From assembly GCA_025602915.1 (NCBI GenBank), contig JAHLJZ010000056.1, positions 94,079 to 158,078 on the forward strand: DNA of 64,000 nucleotides, given 5' to 3'. Shown piece after piece: positions 22,988 to 35,267 of the stretch. Under the pieces are notes generated by a model. It saw nothing but the letters and a program-made list of their open reading frames with translations, had not been told where the DNA came from and did not search any database. Both the position numbers and the translations under genes were made by a program. The stretch's first letter is position 1. Each line of letters begins with the position of its first letter. Source of the stretch: Paraphysoderma sedebokerense. Taxonomy: Eukaryota > Blastocladiomycota > Physodermatomycetes > Physodermatales > Physodermataceae.

Positions 22988-25243
22988 ATGACAAAACTCA
23001 AGGACCTCATCTCCCCGGTAAAGTCGTCGGCGAAATCTCCGCAATCCGAGTACGCTGCCATGGAACATCAACCGTTGAACGGAAAAGCTCTCCCCACGAA
23101 ACCAAAGGAACCCTCCGTCCATTCAGAAACAACCCAGTATAGCAACGACAGTATCACTGGAGACACCCCGACAGACTTGTCAAGTCGAAACGGCTCTTTG
23201 GGCTCCATCTACGAAATCCCTTCCGCGAACGACGAAAAAAAGAAGGGGAAACTCGCCCGTTTAAGAGAAAAGGCAAAAGCCGAATCCGAAAAGTGGAAGG
23301 AAAAGGGAGAAAAATGGAAGGCTGAATTATCCGGTGACATTGCTCATACTAAAGCACAAATGAAACAAAAGATGAAAAAGAAAAAAGGTTTCCATCTTTC
23401 TCCTCATATTTCTCTTCCCAAACTGTTTCAACTCATGTGGCATTAACACGTCCACTCGTTTTACGCTCGTGTTCTCCGAAATACTCTTTTTTGCTTTAAC
23501 TCAGAGGAAGAGGACGCACCCGAAGTAACAGTTTTCGGCTCTACCCTTGAAGACGCTGTTAGAGTATCCAGAATTGATGAAATATGCCCCTTACCTGCTG
23601 TTGTCATTAGAAGTATAGAATACCTGGACACGAAAGGTTAGTACTATCGTTTGTGCAGCTCTTCGTTCCGCTTCTTTAGCAGCACATTCTAACGTGATGT
23701 TTATATTCTATCCTGCACTCCCTTGTGAACCTCGCTTGGTTCAGGTCTGAATGAAGTGGGTTTATATCGAATCCCTGGTTCAACCACTGCGGTGGCGAAG
23801 TTGAAGGCCATTTTTGATCATGGTTGGTTTTCGTGTTGTTCTCATCCCCGTTTGAAAAGATAAACTCACCTTTGCTACCTTCTGACGCATGTATATAAAA
23901 ATTAAAATTCAAAAAGGAGGCGATATTGACATGATATTGTCGGAGCCTGACGAAGATGCGATTGATCCTCACAATGTCGCGACCCTGCTTAAAATGTATT
24001 TCCGCGAACGTTTGTATCTGATATCCCCACTTGCTTCTAATTGTTTTCCCAATATCCGTAAGTCTTCATTGTCTATTTCTACGTGTACTAACGTTGTCAT
24101 ATTCTTCTGTAATTCATAGTACCCGAACCAGTTTTGACACCAAACCTAAACCCCCATTTTACCGCCGCTGTTCCCCCGGTTGAAGCCGGCATAACCCCCT
24201 CACAAAACGAGTCCATCATAGCCACGCTCGCCAATCTCGCATCTCAACTACCGCAACCAAATTACTTCTTGCTTTCTTGGCTCACTTCCCACCTCGCCCG
24301 ATTAAGTTATTATTCGGATACTAACAAAATGACTGTCTCAAATTTGGCTCTCATTTTTTGCCCCAGTATGGGAATTACAAATGGATTGTTTACACGGTTC
24401 GTGGAACGGTGTTTGGATATATTTCCATTGACTGACAATGGAGAGAAACCAGAAAAGATGTCCGCAAGCATAAGTGGAAGTTTGGATATCTTGTCTCAGA
24501 GCATGAATTCGTCTTCCCGAAATGTTGGAAGTGGGAGCATTAGCGACAGTACTAGCGGAAGCGTAGAATTGTCTAATAGTAATGGAAGTGGAATTGTGCT
24601 GGGCGGATCACAGCCAACTGCTGTACAACAGACTGCTACTGAGGTTGCCTCCACAGACTTAAGGAAACAAAGTGACCCTGGTTCGTTTATTCTTGTCTTT
24701 GCTTTCGCTCTTGCCCTTACTCAAATATTTATATTTATTTACACTGGCTTTTTCACAATAGAACAAGCTACACCTGCTGTGGCTCAAGTTGTTGCGGCCG
24801 AAAGACAAAGTAAAGTAAGTCGTTCAAACTCCGTCAGAAAGTCAATATTTTCCCTTGGATCCCTATCCCGCAATTCATCCACAAACAACTCTTCGCCCAC
24901 TTCACCGACAAAAACTTCCTCGCCGACACCTGCTAGCCCACTATCGAAACAAGCATCCTCTTCATTCAAATCCTTACCCAACCCGATACCTTCTAAATCT
25001 TCGTCTGGAACAACCCCGGTGGAACTCTCTCCAGAGAAAAAACAAGTGGTAGCCTCGAACGAGAATTTGCAATCTTCCATGTCATCAGAATTATCGAAAC
25101 AATTCGAACTAATTAGTAACAGTTATAAACAATCGAATCCTCTATCAAACGGCGCGGGTAGTTATAAAGGGGGTAGTGCGTTAAATTCTGGAAGCCCCAA
25201 AAAATCAAATGATGCGACAGACAATCCCTTCAGTGACCCTTAA
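22988..25243 (+). CDS. RhoGAP-domain protein
   Basis: Six exons (22988-23387, 23505-23636, 23745-23822, 23917-24009, 24120-24680, 24762-25243) encode 581 residues. A basic, probably helical N-terminal region (residues 75-134, EKAKAESEKWKEKGEKW) precedes a RhoGAP domain at about 140-340. It starts with VFGSTLEDAV, has the arginine finger in GLYRIPGS, the LRELPEPVL-type segment assembled across a splice (RELPEPVL), and the core KMTVSNLALIFCPS. It should stimulate GTP hydrolysis by a Rho, Rac or Cdc42-type GTPase and so affect actin and polarity. The C-terminal 230 residues are Ser/Thr/Pro-rich and disordered. The 81-nt intron at 24681-24761 is free of stops and in frame (see findings). Confidence 0.88.
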
Positions 25244-25725
25244 TCTCGTAATGGGAAACTGCCTGGGGAGTGTCAAGGGAAGGTACAAATGTCTAGTTAT
25301 GATGAATTGGCGGGACAAAAGCTGAAGGAGGGAAAAAATTGCGATGGCAAAATGTTGGCATTCAGTAACAGCGATTGCGAAAATGTAAATTTGGTTTTTG
25401 GTAGACGACCTCGCAACTGCGCCAGCCTTTAAAAAAATATCAAAAACAAATTATGTATTTATCTTACTTTGTATAAATTGCCTTTCAGTTTCTATTTCTG
25501 CTTTCTTCTTTCAACTCAGTGTCCTTGGCAATGACAGCGCAAGAAAAGGAAACTTATCAAGATTAGATTACGATATACAAACTTGAATAATTTGGATTTT
25601 CGTTTCTGTTTTTAAAATATTTTGTTCATCAGGATTTCATGTTCCTGCTTAAGTTAATCTCTCTACTGTGTATTTGTAATAAAAATTTATCAATTGTTCT
25701 ATTCGTCTAATTTATCAGTTATATA
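25244..25725. other. Convergent intergenic region
   Basis: AT-rich 3' flank of the RhoGAP and lipase genes. Short open frames only; nothing else supported. Confidence 0.5.
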
Positions 25726-27408
25726 TTACAAAACTTCACCGTCCCTCATTAATGGACCGTTGTCGGTGTCCTCGCATGTGTATCTTCCGTTCCCCCAGTA
25801 AAGATCCCATCCGCCTGCATCGTAAAAGAAACATAGAATCAAATTCAGTACATAAATAGGTGTATATTGATCCCGAGGAACACTTACCAGGACCCCATCC
25901 AGCAAAATTAATGTGCCTATCCCTTCGGACATTCCACCAGGGTGATCCCCAGGTACACCTTCGATCGTCACCATCCAATGGATCGCATAGATACGTTCGA
26001 GGAGGATCTTCTTCAGATTGTAGAGCTGAGAGTTTACCATTCGGTAACAGATCACGGTGAGTGATAAAAATTTGGCGGGGTATGTGGCGAAAACCTGGGA
26101 GGAAAAAGTGGAAATTAGTATCAGAATGTTCAAGCGTGAAAATGCTAATGCCGGCCAGCAAGTACTGGAAGTAATAAAATAAATTCAATTCAATGAGAAA
26201 GAATAAGATAATTACCGTAAAATGAAGGTGGTAAACGAACTATCGGATCTCCTAAGAGTGTTTTGCAATTGACGTCAATACGAACGTTTACACCCTTTAT
26301 AACCAGAATAGTACTGAAATTGTGTTACCTTCGTATTGAACATTCCACACTTTTACATTCATTTCGCGCAGTACTTCAATGAATTCCTTATTTACAAATC
26401 TGGGGCTTCCGAACGACCACCTGTATTAGAATATCAAAATTGGTAAGACCTAAGAATTTGCAAGCAACAAGCAATCACGAGCTTGCGGACTAATCAGTCG
26501 ACTTACGCTTCGATCAGTTCTGACGGAATGCCCATTTCTAGTATCATATAAAACGCAGCCAGTACAGCAAGCGGTGCACCTTATTATTTTTGCAAAACCA
26601 TGAAAATACGTTGGACACTACGCTAAGAGCGCCGGCTGAAAAAGATTTAAATCATACCTCGACTGTGACCAGTTACAAGAATATTATAGCGTGGGTACTT
26701 CTCGTGAAGCGTTTTCATAATTGATTTAACTTGGTCCCATACTTTTAGGAAACCTTGGAAGAGTCCCTTATATATCCGCAGGCCGGGCCATTTTTGATTA
26801 TTATAGACAAAAGGGACTTTCCAAAACCTTCGATTATCCTTCCAGTCCTTTTCTTCTGAGCTACCAGGGAATGAGATAATAATTGTTGAATCTAATGGGT
26901 GGCTTTGCCCTAATTTGGATGTTGAAGGAACGGGATGTTGAAGGAATACAGCGCCGCCGTTGAAGATTGGTGCTCCTTGCATGTTGATATGTGCAATCAG
27001 CTCCAGTCCTGGAGATCTTTCACCTTGCGCCGGCTGATGTGTGCGTCCCTGGAATCTTAACGTTTGTCTTGTATACTCTCGACCTGTGAATTTTATATGT
27101 CAGTATGTCCAGGAATGGCACTGCAACGAGGAATGAAAGCACTTACACCGACTGCAGTTCCGCCACGATTGTAAATCTACCCTAGGACAGTTCGACATAC
27201 TAGAGGCAACCGCTATCAGCTTAGCTTTTTTGATGAAATACGGATCTGGAATTTCTAAAGGCGCCAGTTTATTTCCACGTTTATAGAGAGCTTGTGTCTC
27301 ATGTTCACTTATATTGGCATTGGCGGGAGCACCTGACACATAAATTATGATGATGAGCAGAAGTAATAGGGTATGAGCCGAAGATTTTATAAGCCAAAAA
27401 TTCGACAT
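25726..27408 (-). CDS. Secreted class 3 lipase (alpha/beta hydrolase)
   Basis: Seven exons (27147-27408, 26658-27083, 26507-26579, 26329-26420, 26216-26251, 25888-26094, 25726-25814) give 394 residues with exact phase closure. A hydrophobic N-terminal signal (SSAHTLLLLLIIIIYVSGA) is followed by a propeptide-like stretch. The Lipase_3 core shows the nucleophile elbow GHSRGG, completed across a splice at about residue 229. The catalytic Asp is in GDPIVRL and the catalytic His in RHINFAGWGPG near residue 358. The IIISFPGSS segment before the elbow matches the oxyanion-loop region of this family. Typical members hydrolyse acylglycerols outside the cell. It lies next to another secreted enzyme gene on the same strand. 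Confidence 0.88.
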
Positions 27409-28187
27409 TCCTTGAGGGAGAATAATTTAGTACTGTTCGAAAACAGTCAATTGCTTCAGCGGATTTTATAGAATTTTTTACATTCTATCTAAATGACGTG
27501 GCGGATGATGAATCGAACCTTGGGAACATCAGAAGGGGTATTTTCATGAGTATTGAATTGTCTGGGTAAACGTTGTTTGAGGACCATGCTAATTTTCTTT
27601 TATTCCAATTAACTTCAGAATTTGAAACCACGATGATTTAGCATCGCGAACGTTGCACGACAGGAATAATGCCATTTGTGATTCAGCAGCGTGGGCCTTA
27701 CGTGAGAAAAAGCCTTCCAACGCTACGTTCATCGGCCTGTCAGTGTCAATTATGCTTCTCGTAAAGCGATATCGTTGTATTTTAAACCCCGTATCATAAA
27801 GCCAACGCTGTTACGCCGTATTTTAATCCATTGTTCTTCGATAGAAACTGAATTCAAACGTTTCAAAATACCATTGACAAGCGATTGATACCACGAGACA
27901 GCATTTGTATTACAGGCTGAGATTTTCCATGACAATAGGTGAATGATTCCTTCAAACTCATTTAAGACTTGGATGTGGAACACATAATGCAAATTCTTGC
28001 AGAATAGAATGATAGTTGCGTAAGACAATCAGATTTTAATTCGTTTATATTCATTTAAGTTCAAAGACCTTAATGATACTGATTACATATATCTTCATTC
28101 TGGCGCTCAACGTAATATTCACAAAAACAGTATAATAAAAACCTAGTATCATACAAATTTACAAATTTTGATAGGGACAATACTTGT
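27409..28187. other. Intergenic region between the lipase and LPMO-like genes
   Basis: This is the 5' flank of the lipase gene and the 3' flank of the LPMO-like gene. A 92-codon minus-strand frame at 27750-28028 has no domain and no obvious splice partners; it could be a decayed gene fragment, but this is not supported further. Confidence 0.4.
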
Positions 28188-29263
28188 TTATGCACAAGTA
28201 AAAGCAGTTCCTGCGCCGGAGCATGAAGTACCAGCGGGGCATTTCACCGTTTGAAAAACTCCAGAAGCGCAAATCACATATTCTTGTTCGTTGACACATT
28301 TCACTGAACCAGTGTCTTCGAAAGAACAAGACGAACCGGCCTCAGGCGCAAGAGCTTTTGGCTCCTTTTTGGGCAAATTTGATGGTGACGGTGGATTTGT
28401 TGGAGTTGAACTTGTTTGTGGCGGATTAACCGATGCTGGTGGATTCGATGGTCCAGGTACAGGTAATGAAGGGGCTTTATCTTGAGCACCACGACCGGGA
28501 AGTACGATAGTAGGTTCAGATGGTGCCGCGGATTGTGTTGGAGTTGGTTGAGCGCCGGTTCCATTACCGGATCCGCCACCGCCATTACCAGTGCCACCAG
28601 CAACGTTAATATCAACACAGGAATCTAATATTCACCAGGACATAAGACAAACGGAAAAAGAAAAAAGAAATCAATATCATGACTGAGCGAACAGATAAAA
28701 TTGAGATTTCAACCAACCATAATCTTCTGGACTAACGGGAATATGAGTAGCCCTCACTTCTGTTTTAATCACGCAATCCGTGCAACCAGGGTTACTAGGA
28801 ATCTCTACCGGAAATGCCGAACCTTTGGCAACACAATCCTTTAAACTACCTAAATCATTTACTACTTTTCCAGATTGTCTATCAATCAATGAAGCTTTAC
28901 ACATTCCGACATGTGATGCCCCACCGCCAACTTCAAATGTGAGTGTCATTTTTGTACCGGCTGAAACAGATTTACCTTTGGTGGCAGGTAATTCGAGGCA
29001 ATCCCGAACAGGACGAAGAATATTTCCACCTATTAGAGTAAACCAGACCAAAAATTCAATTTAATTAAATTATTAAGTTAAATCAGTTTCAGAACACAGT
29101 GGGAATCGTTGTTGCTATTATTACCTTTGATAGGCCAGAAACGTTGATTATCTAGTTTCCCGAATTTAGCTTGTTCTCTGGACCCGACTAACGTAAAATG
29201 AGCATCACAAATATCAACAGTAAAAACCGCAAGCAAAATTGCAGGAGTGATTGAAAACTTCAT
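28188..29263 (-). CDS. Secreted LPMO-like protein with C-terminal CBM19-like module
   Basis: Three exons (29125-29263, 28718-29029, 28188-28624) encode 295 residues. The signal peptide (1-21) ends so that the mature chain begins with His22 (DA|HFTLVGS). An N-terminal histidine is the copper-brace hallmark of lytic polysaccharide monooxygenases. A second candidate brace His is in GGASHVGMC. The layout with spaced cysteines, the FPVEIPSNPGC segment and the terminal YDSCVDI resembles AA11-like fungal enzymes, but similarity is weak and another LPMO-like family is possible. A Gly/Pro/Ser/Thr linker leads to a small Cys-rich C-terminal module (about 245-295, CSFEDTGSVKCVN to CPAGTSC) of CBM19-like chitin-binding type. 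It probably acts on chitin or another cell-wall glucan; activity is inferred. Confidence 0.68.
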
Positions 29264-29894
29264 GTTTTGTAGACCCGATTAGTTTGAATTTCTGAAACCA
29301 GTAAAAGGCGATGGTCTGAAGTCTGAGTTGATCTTGATTTTTATTTTTTTGAAAAGTTTTCATCCCCCCTTTATATAATTTTATTCCGGTTAATGTAATA
29401 TAAATATTTGCCTAGACCAGAACAATCCCAGCAGAAAATATTCAGCTAATTTTCCATTGTTGTATAGTTTTGTAATCTAATGAAATCGATTGTTGGGTTA
29501 GCTAAACTTGGAACGCCAAGATCTCATAAGTAAACGCGTGGAAGTAAATTCATTAAGTTGCCTAGGGAAACGGTTGCAGAGTTTTAGACTCAAAGTGGCT
29601 GTCGTGTCAAGTTGTTTTGACCTCGTTTTAAATAATTTCATGAATGGTGGGCTTGTATATGAGGATTCAACGATTTAGGATATATTTCGTGACACTATGG
29701 AAACTTGGCGTCACTGAATTTCTGACGTTTTGAGTCGCAGGTTAATCACAACGGGTTGTTTATGTTATTGTTGAATTAATCTATTGATGTTGTGAATGTT
29801 TGGCGTATCTATGGTATACTATAATACAGAGGAACACAAAACGCCAAAGTTTGTGTTATACATCGTCATGTTTTGCCTGATGCATCTGATCTTT
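29264..29894. other. Intergenic region
   Basis: Promoter side of the LPMO-like gene and 3' flank of the PX-kinase gene. AT-rich with no open frame or repeat of note. Confidence 0.5.
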
Positions 29895-32800
29895 CTAATT
29901 GATTGCATTCGATACTACTGCTGAGCCACTTTCCACTCCAGTCGTCCCAGATGTGGATGCACCTTCTTCTTTCACACCAGAAAGGTTACTCTCGACAATA
30001 CCATTTTCTTCCCCGTCTTCGCCTTCATCCCCCAGAACTTCTCGCTTAACATCATCGAGTTCACCAACAAAGGTAAACCCAGCAAACGCTTCATCGTCGT
30101 CATTCTTTCGACGAATGCTACCCCCTTTCCTTCCCACTTTACTAGTCCCATTGGTACTTTTCAACTCGGCGACTTCCTCTTCCCAAAACACAGGGTCAAT
30201 GTACTTTAAATCTTCTACGCCTTCAACATCAGGTTTGAAAGGAGGCAAATACTCTTTACGAATAACCATATTCCAATCTACCCCCGTGAAAAATTCATGA
30301 GTCTTCACTTCACTGGCGTCCCCGACGCTACCTAACCTCCGAGCAGGTAATTTGACTAGTAACCCTGCAACAAGTTTTCTAGAGATAAAGGAAACGTGGC
30401 TCGGAAATCGGAGTTTTTCGGTAAGAATTTTATCGAATAGAGTAGACGTGTTTGTACTGTAGAACGGAGGTAATCCGACCAACATCTCATAAATGACTGT
30501 ACCGAGACACCACCAATCAACACTGAAACCGTAGGATTGTTTTCGCAATATTTCGGGAGCAAGGTACTCGGGGGTTCCGCAAAATGTTGACGTCGTAGAA
30601 CCATGTTGAGAGATACCTTCCTTTGCAAGGCCAAAATCAGTCAAGGCAATGTGACCTAACAAAATGCCAGGACAGGGTCAGTATGCGTTATTAAATAAAT
30701 TTGAATAAACAACAAAAAGAGGGGAAAATCCCTTACCATCTTTGTCCAACAAAATATTCTAAACAAGAAAATCCAAGGGACGGTATTAAGTCAGCCAATG
30801 TCTAGATTACAACAACCAAATAGAAGCAACAAACCTCAGGTTTTAAATCTCTATACACAATATTCATAGTATGTAAATACTCCAATGCAGAGACAATCTC
30901 GGCTGCATAAAATCGTACACGGTCCTCCGAGAAACGCCGTTCCCTTTGAAGATGAAAAAACAGTTCACCGCCGTTGACATAATCTGTTGAAAAAATCGAT
31001 TGTGAGGAAATTGTTATGTTTGATATTACACTGACGACACCTGGTCCGTATAACGTACCTAAAACGAAGTACAGATTTTCGGGTGTCTGAAATGAGTACT
31101 GGAGTCCGATCAAGAACGGATGCCTTATATTCGTTCGCAGTACATTTCGTTCTAATACCAAGGCAAATTAAAACCGTCAATTAATTTACACAATCTTAAA
31201 TTTCCTTTGTGACGACAACGAAAGAAGAAAAAGAAAACACAAACCACTCATCACATGTTTAATTTCATTTGGATGACTTTTCAACATTACTTTTGATATA
31301 ACTTTGATAGCGCATTCCTTAGACGTCGTTTTGTGACGGGCGAGCATAACCTGCGATAAAACAAAATGAATACAACACAATCGGACAAAAGAAGAGGGCG
31401 TTATAACGAGACAACATACCTTTCCAAAGGTTCCCTTGCCAATCACTTTTAATAACTTGAAATCGTCTAAACAGACTTTGGCTTTTCGTTTTGACATTCG
31501 CTGAACACCGGCTATCACCATTTCATCTTTGACTTCTTTCTCGGGCGTTAGGTCTGACGATAGAGCGTTTATAGGACTTGAAGTGGGAGGAGGCTGCGGT
31601 TGAGATGATGAAGATGTAGATGGAGCGGAAGTGGTGGATGTTGCCTCGGTTTGTGTGAGTGATGGAGGTATAGACGTTAATTCGGGCACAAGAGTTGGCA
31701 CAGTCGCTTGTTTTTCGGGACTAGATACAACCTGTTTTGATGTGATAATAGAAGGAGAGGCCGACAGTTCATCTTCTTCCACTGTTTTTTCGAGATGGCT
31801 TGTTAATTTAGAACTCGATTTCGGTGGGGTAAAATCAAACAATTCTTTCAATGGGGTGGTCGGTGTAGGTTTACTACCACTTCCGTGAATAGTATGTTCG
31901 TTTATTTCTTCATTTGAAAGGTTTTCCAAGCCACCTGATAATCGTTTTGGGGATAAAAGGGACTCATCAATGGATAATGACTTGAAATCCAGGATCTCCG
32001 GAGAATGAGGAAGCTTGATTTCGCTTTCGGATTTTGAAGTAATTTGCTGAACGTTGATATTCAACGATGGTCGACGGTTGCTGAGGGATCGCTTTGACGC
32101 ACTAGGGGTCATTGATCCAGTCGATCTAATATCATCATTTGTCCCACTGAAAGGTCCATCCCCGTTGAAGTCCGCGAATTCTGAAAATCCCAAATCCAGT
32201 TCTAAACCAACTTCGTCTTCATTCTTCTCCTCGCCCTCATTCTCGGTTTCTTTCTTTTCATGCTTACCAGATCCCAATCCTAATCCAAACAAGAACGGTG
32301 TATAGATCAAACGCGGAATTCTCATCTCGTATCGAGGAGACCTTAACCTCACTTTATCTTTATCCTTCATTTTACCATTCTCAAATATATTGCCAGCTCC
32401 GTCAGCAAAGTTTATTCGTTTAACGTCAGGAACACCGTTAGATTTTCTTCGGGCTTTCTCGATGCGTTTTTTCTGTTCTTTTGCTAATTTCCGTTCTATT
32501 TCAATTCGCTCCATAAACTCTTTCTGCTGTTGCTTCTGCAACCTCTTTAGCGCTTTCTTTGTTTCGGTGGATGTAGGGGAGTTTCTTGATGTCGCGCCAT
32601 TCGAATCGGGTGATAAAGCGGAGTTTGGATCAACGGGTGCAGTCTCGGATTGTTCAGATGGTTGGGCATTACTATTTCAGATCAGATGGTCAGCAAAAAG
32701 GAAAAATAAACACCAAAGCCTAAAGTCCGTTTCTCTACAAACCTGTTTAATTCCTTTTCTTTCGCCAATTTCTTAAGTTTCCTCTTTGCCTTTCGTTTAG

Positions 32801-35267
32801 CTTGTCGTTTCTGTATGGCATCGTAGATCGGAAACCCAGTATCAGCTTCTTTACCATCAACCTTTGACTCAGCTACAACGAGTTCACCGCTTTCATTCAC
32901 AGCTTCCATCAACATTTTCTTCTTCTTTAGTTCTTTTTTCGCCTTTTTCTTTGCCTGTCGTTTTTGAATGGAATCAACCAACGGTAATTGCAAGGCAAAT
33001 TCGTCATCGGCCTTTTTCGTTAATGGAGTCAACGAATTGGCGGCTGATGAATCAGATTTGAAACCGTGATCTTCATTATGAGTTTTTGAAGTTTCGATCA
33101 GTGCCATGGCGTCCTCGCTCTTGGTTTCCTGGGTGTTTAATGCAGCAGCGGCCGAATTCGACCTTCGATCTTCTGATGGTTTTTTCTTATGTTTTCGTTT
33201 CCTTTTCGACCTTGAGGTCGACGACCCTCGAGTAACAGTTTTGTTCAAATTCAAGGGTGCGGGTTTGCTTATCGCCGAGTCATTGATATCTACCAGCAGT
33301 TTATCGCCAGATCCGCCGGTAATACTACGTTTCAGCATCTTGCCGGTTTTATAAGCGACTTTTGATAATCCTTTCTTTTTCTTTGTCGGCGAACCAGGAG
33401 ATATAGCGCTCGGAGGAAGGGATGGGAAAATGGTAGAGTTGGCGTTGAGTGACGGAGTGTCCATTGAAAAATCAACAGGTTGAATCGGATTGGGCGTAAG
33501 AGGAGATAATCCAGGTGACAACCTGGGGGAACTTGTCAGGGATGATGCGTTTGATGGAGGAGGTGAAAGGGAATCGGCGCTGAGGGCTCGGGCTGCAAAG
33601 CACTCTGGAGTTGCTTCGAAGGGCTTCACGAACTCGTGATTTTCCGGCGGGTTAAAGAATTCAAAAAAGTAGGGGCTTTGGATGAGCTCAGGTATCGTGA
33701 AGACTGAGGCAAGCCATCGATTGATTTTGTAAACTCGGTAATCTATTGTGGAGTTAGATAAAGACGAACCGAATATCTTTTTGGGAGGAAACGTAGGTAA
33801 TCTTGCGTTCGGATAATGCTTTGTAAACTGATAGACACAGCCGCAGATAGATTCAACAGGAAACCAATGTTAATCAAATGACAGCAACAGAAGAAATGAT
33901 AGATAACACACCTTTGCTTGTAGCCACGCCATTTCACTGTATCGTTTATCGAGATTGTATTCCGCATCGGCGGTTTTCACAAGCAATCGATAAACAGTAT
34001 AATTCTTTGTCTTTGGCTTCACAATATGCTTGACGCTTATAGATTTCTTCTCCTTCTCCCATTCTGCGTCGTCCAGTGTCTCTGTGTGGGTTGAAACGAT
34101 CATGGCCGAAATGAATGGAGATAACGTCGCCGGTGACCGGGAATTGGTGGAATGCTCACGTAGCGGTGATGATTGAGTGACGGTGATGTTGACAGAAGAT
34201 TGATTTTTGGGAGTTGAAAGGCTTGGGTCAGTCTCTTGAGATTGGAGAAGGCCACTTGTCTCGATAGAGAGTTCTTTTCGAGGAGATACGGAGGTGGGAG
34301 CTTGCACCGACGACTGCGCAGAGTGATAATCTGATTCTTGATCTGAAGGTATTTTAGAACCTGATGTTTGGGCGGTGGGAAGACCGAGAGAGGTATTGAG
34401 ATGAGGCTGAGTTGGAGTGGGCGGTTCCGAATTGTCGGTATCTGAATATGAGTATCGTGCAGTGGATGACATGAACTTTTCAGAGAGTGGTGAGAAAGAA
34501 GACGCCATTGGTGAATCTTCATCGCAGAATGATGGGGCAGATACGTAGCCATCGGATAAGATGGAATGTGTGTCTGAGAAAGATTCGTGGTCGTCTAAAC
34601 CGTACGGATCTTCGTCATCGTTGGTATGAATTGTGACAATGGAAGCATTTTCGTCGTAAGACGAACCTTCAGAATCGCTATCCTCGTCTGACTGGTCGGA
34701 CGTTGATATCGAGCCATCATCAGTATCATCTTCGCTGTCGTCGGCACTTTCTTCACTTTGGCTGTTATTGCAGAATTCCAAAGAATCTCGATCAAAACTA
34801 ACACTTCGATTTATCTGGTTTAATATATGCTCGTCTCCGGAATGAAACAAAGCGGCGCTTTGGCTTGAAGTTTCCGACTCGGCCGTTTCGACAGTGGAGA
34901 ACGAAGCACCAGAGGTTGAGAGGGCGGGTTCGTTTTGCGCTCTGACGTCTGCGCTGTCCTTGGCCTTGGTTCCATTGACTTTAGTGCAAGGGACAGTATC
35001 GTCTTCCTCGTCGGAGAGTGGGTCGTCTTCGGGGACATGAGAGTCTAGGATGCGTAATTCGCCGTTTGATGGGGTTTTCTGGATTGACGAGGAGGAGGGG
35101 GGTGAGGAATGCACCAGAGAGAGGGAGAGGGAATGGGGTTTGCGAGATGAAAGTTTCATGGATGAAGAATTTGGGTCGGAGACGCTAGAATTAGAGGGTT
35201 GCAGTGGCGCCGAGGATTTGTCTTGCGAGGGAGTGGCGAGATGAGAGGAGGAGGTCATAGAGGACAT
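29895..35267 (-). CDS. PX-domain AGC-type Ser/Thr protein kinase
   Basis: Eight exons (33912-35267, 32743-33827, 31420-32671, 31245-31350, 31059-31151, 30835-30983, 30737-30758, 29895-30655) encode 1,607 residues, all phases consistent. Residues 1-400 are Ser-rich and acidic. A PX domain (about 405-520) shows KRYSEMAW and [12 protein letters not shown], the phosphoinositide-binding signature, spliced through its middle. A roughly 690-residue low-complexity linker follows. The AGC kinase domain (about 1215-1465) has the glycine loop IGKGTFGK, the beta3 lysine in CAIKVIS, YRDLKPEN, DFGLA and the PDK1-site loop [14 protein letters not shown] hydrophobic motif FAGFTF lies near 1545. The kinase resembles the YPK/SGK/S6K branch. 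The start at 35267 is preferred; an upstream in-frame ATG at 35537 would add 90 unusual residues. Confidence 0.87.

Noticed and set aside
27750-28028. 92-codon minus-strand frame between the lipase and LPMO-like genes
   Set aside because: No domain, no signal peptide, no matching exons; could be chance in AT-rich DNA.
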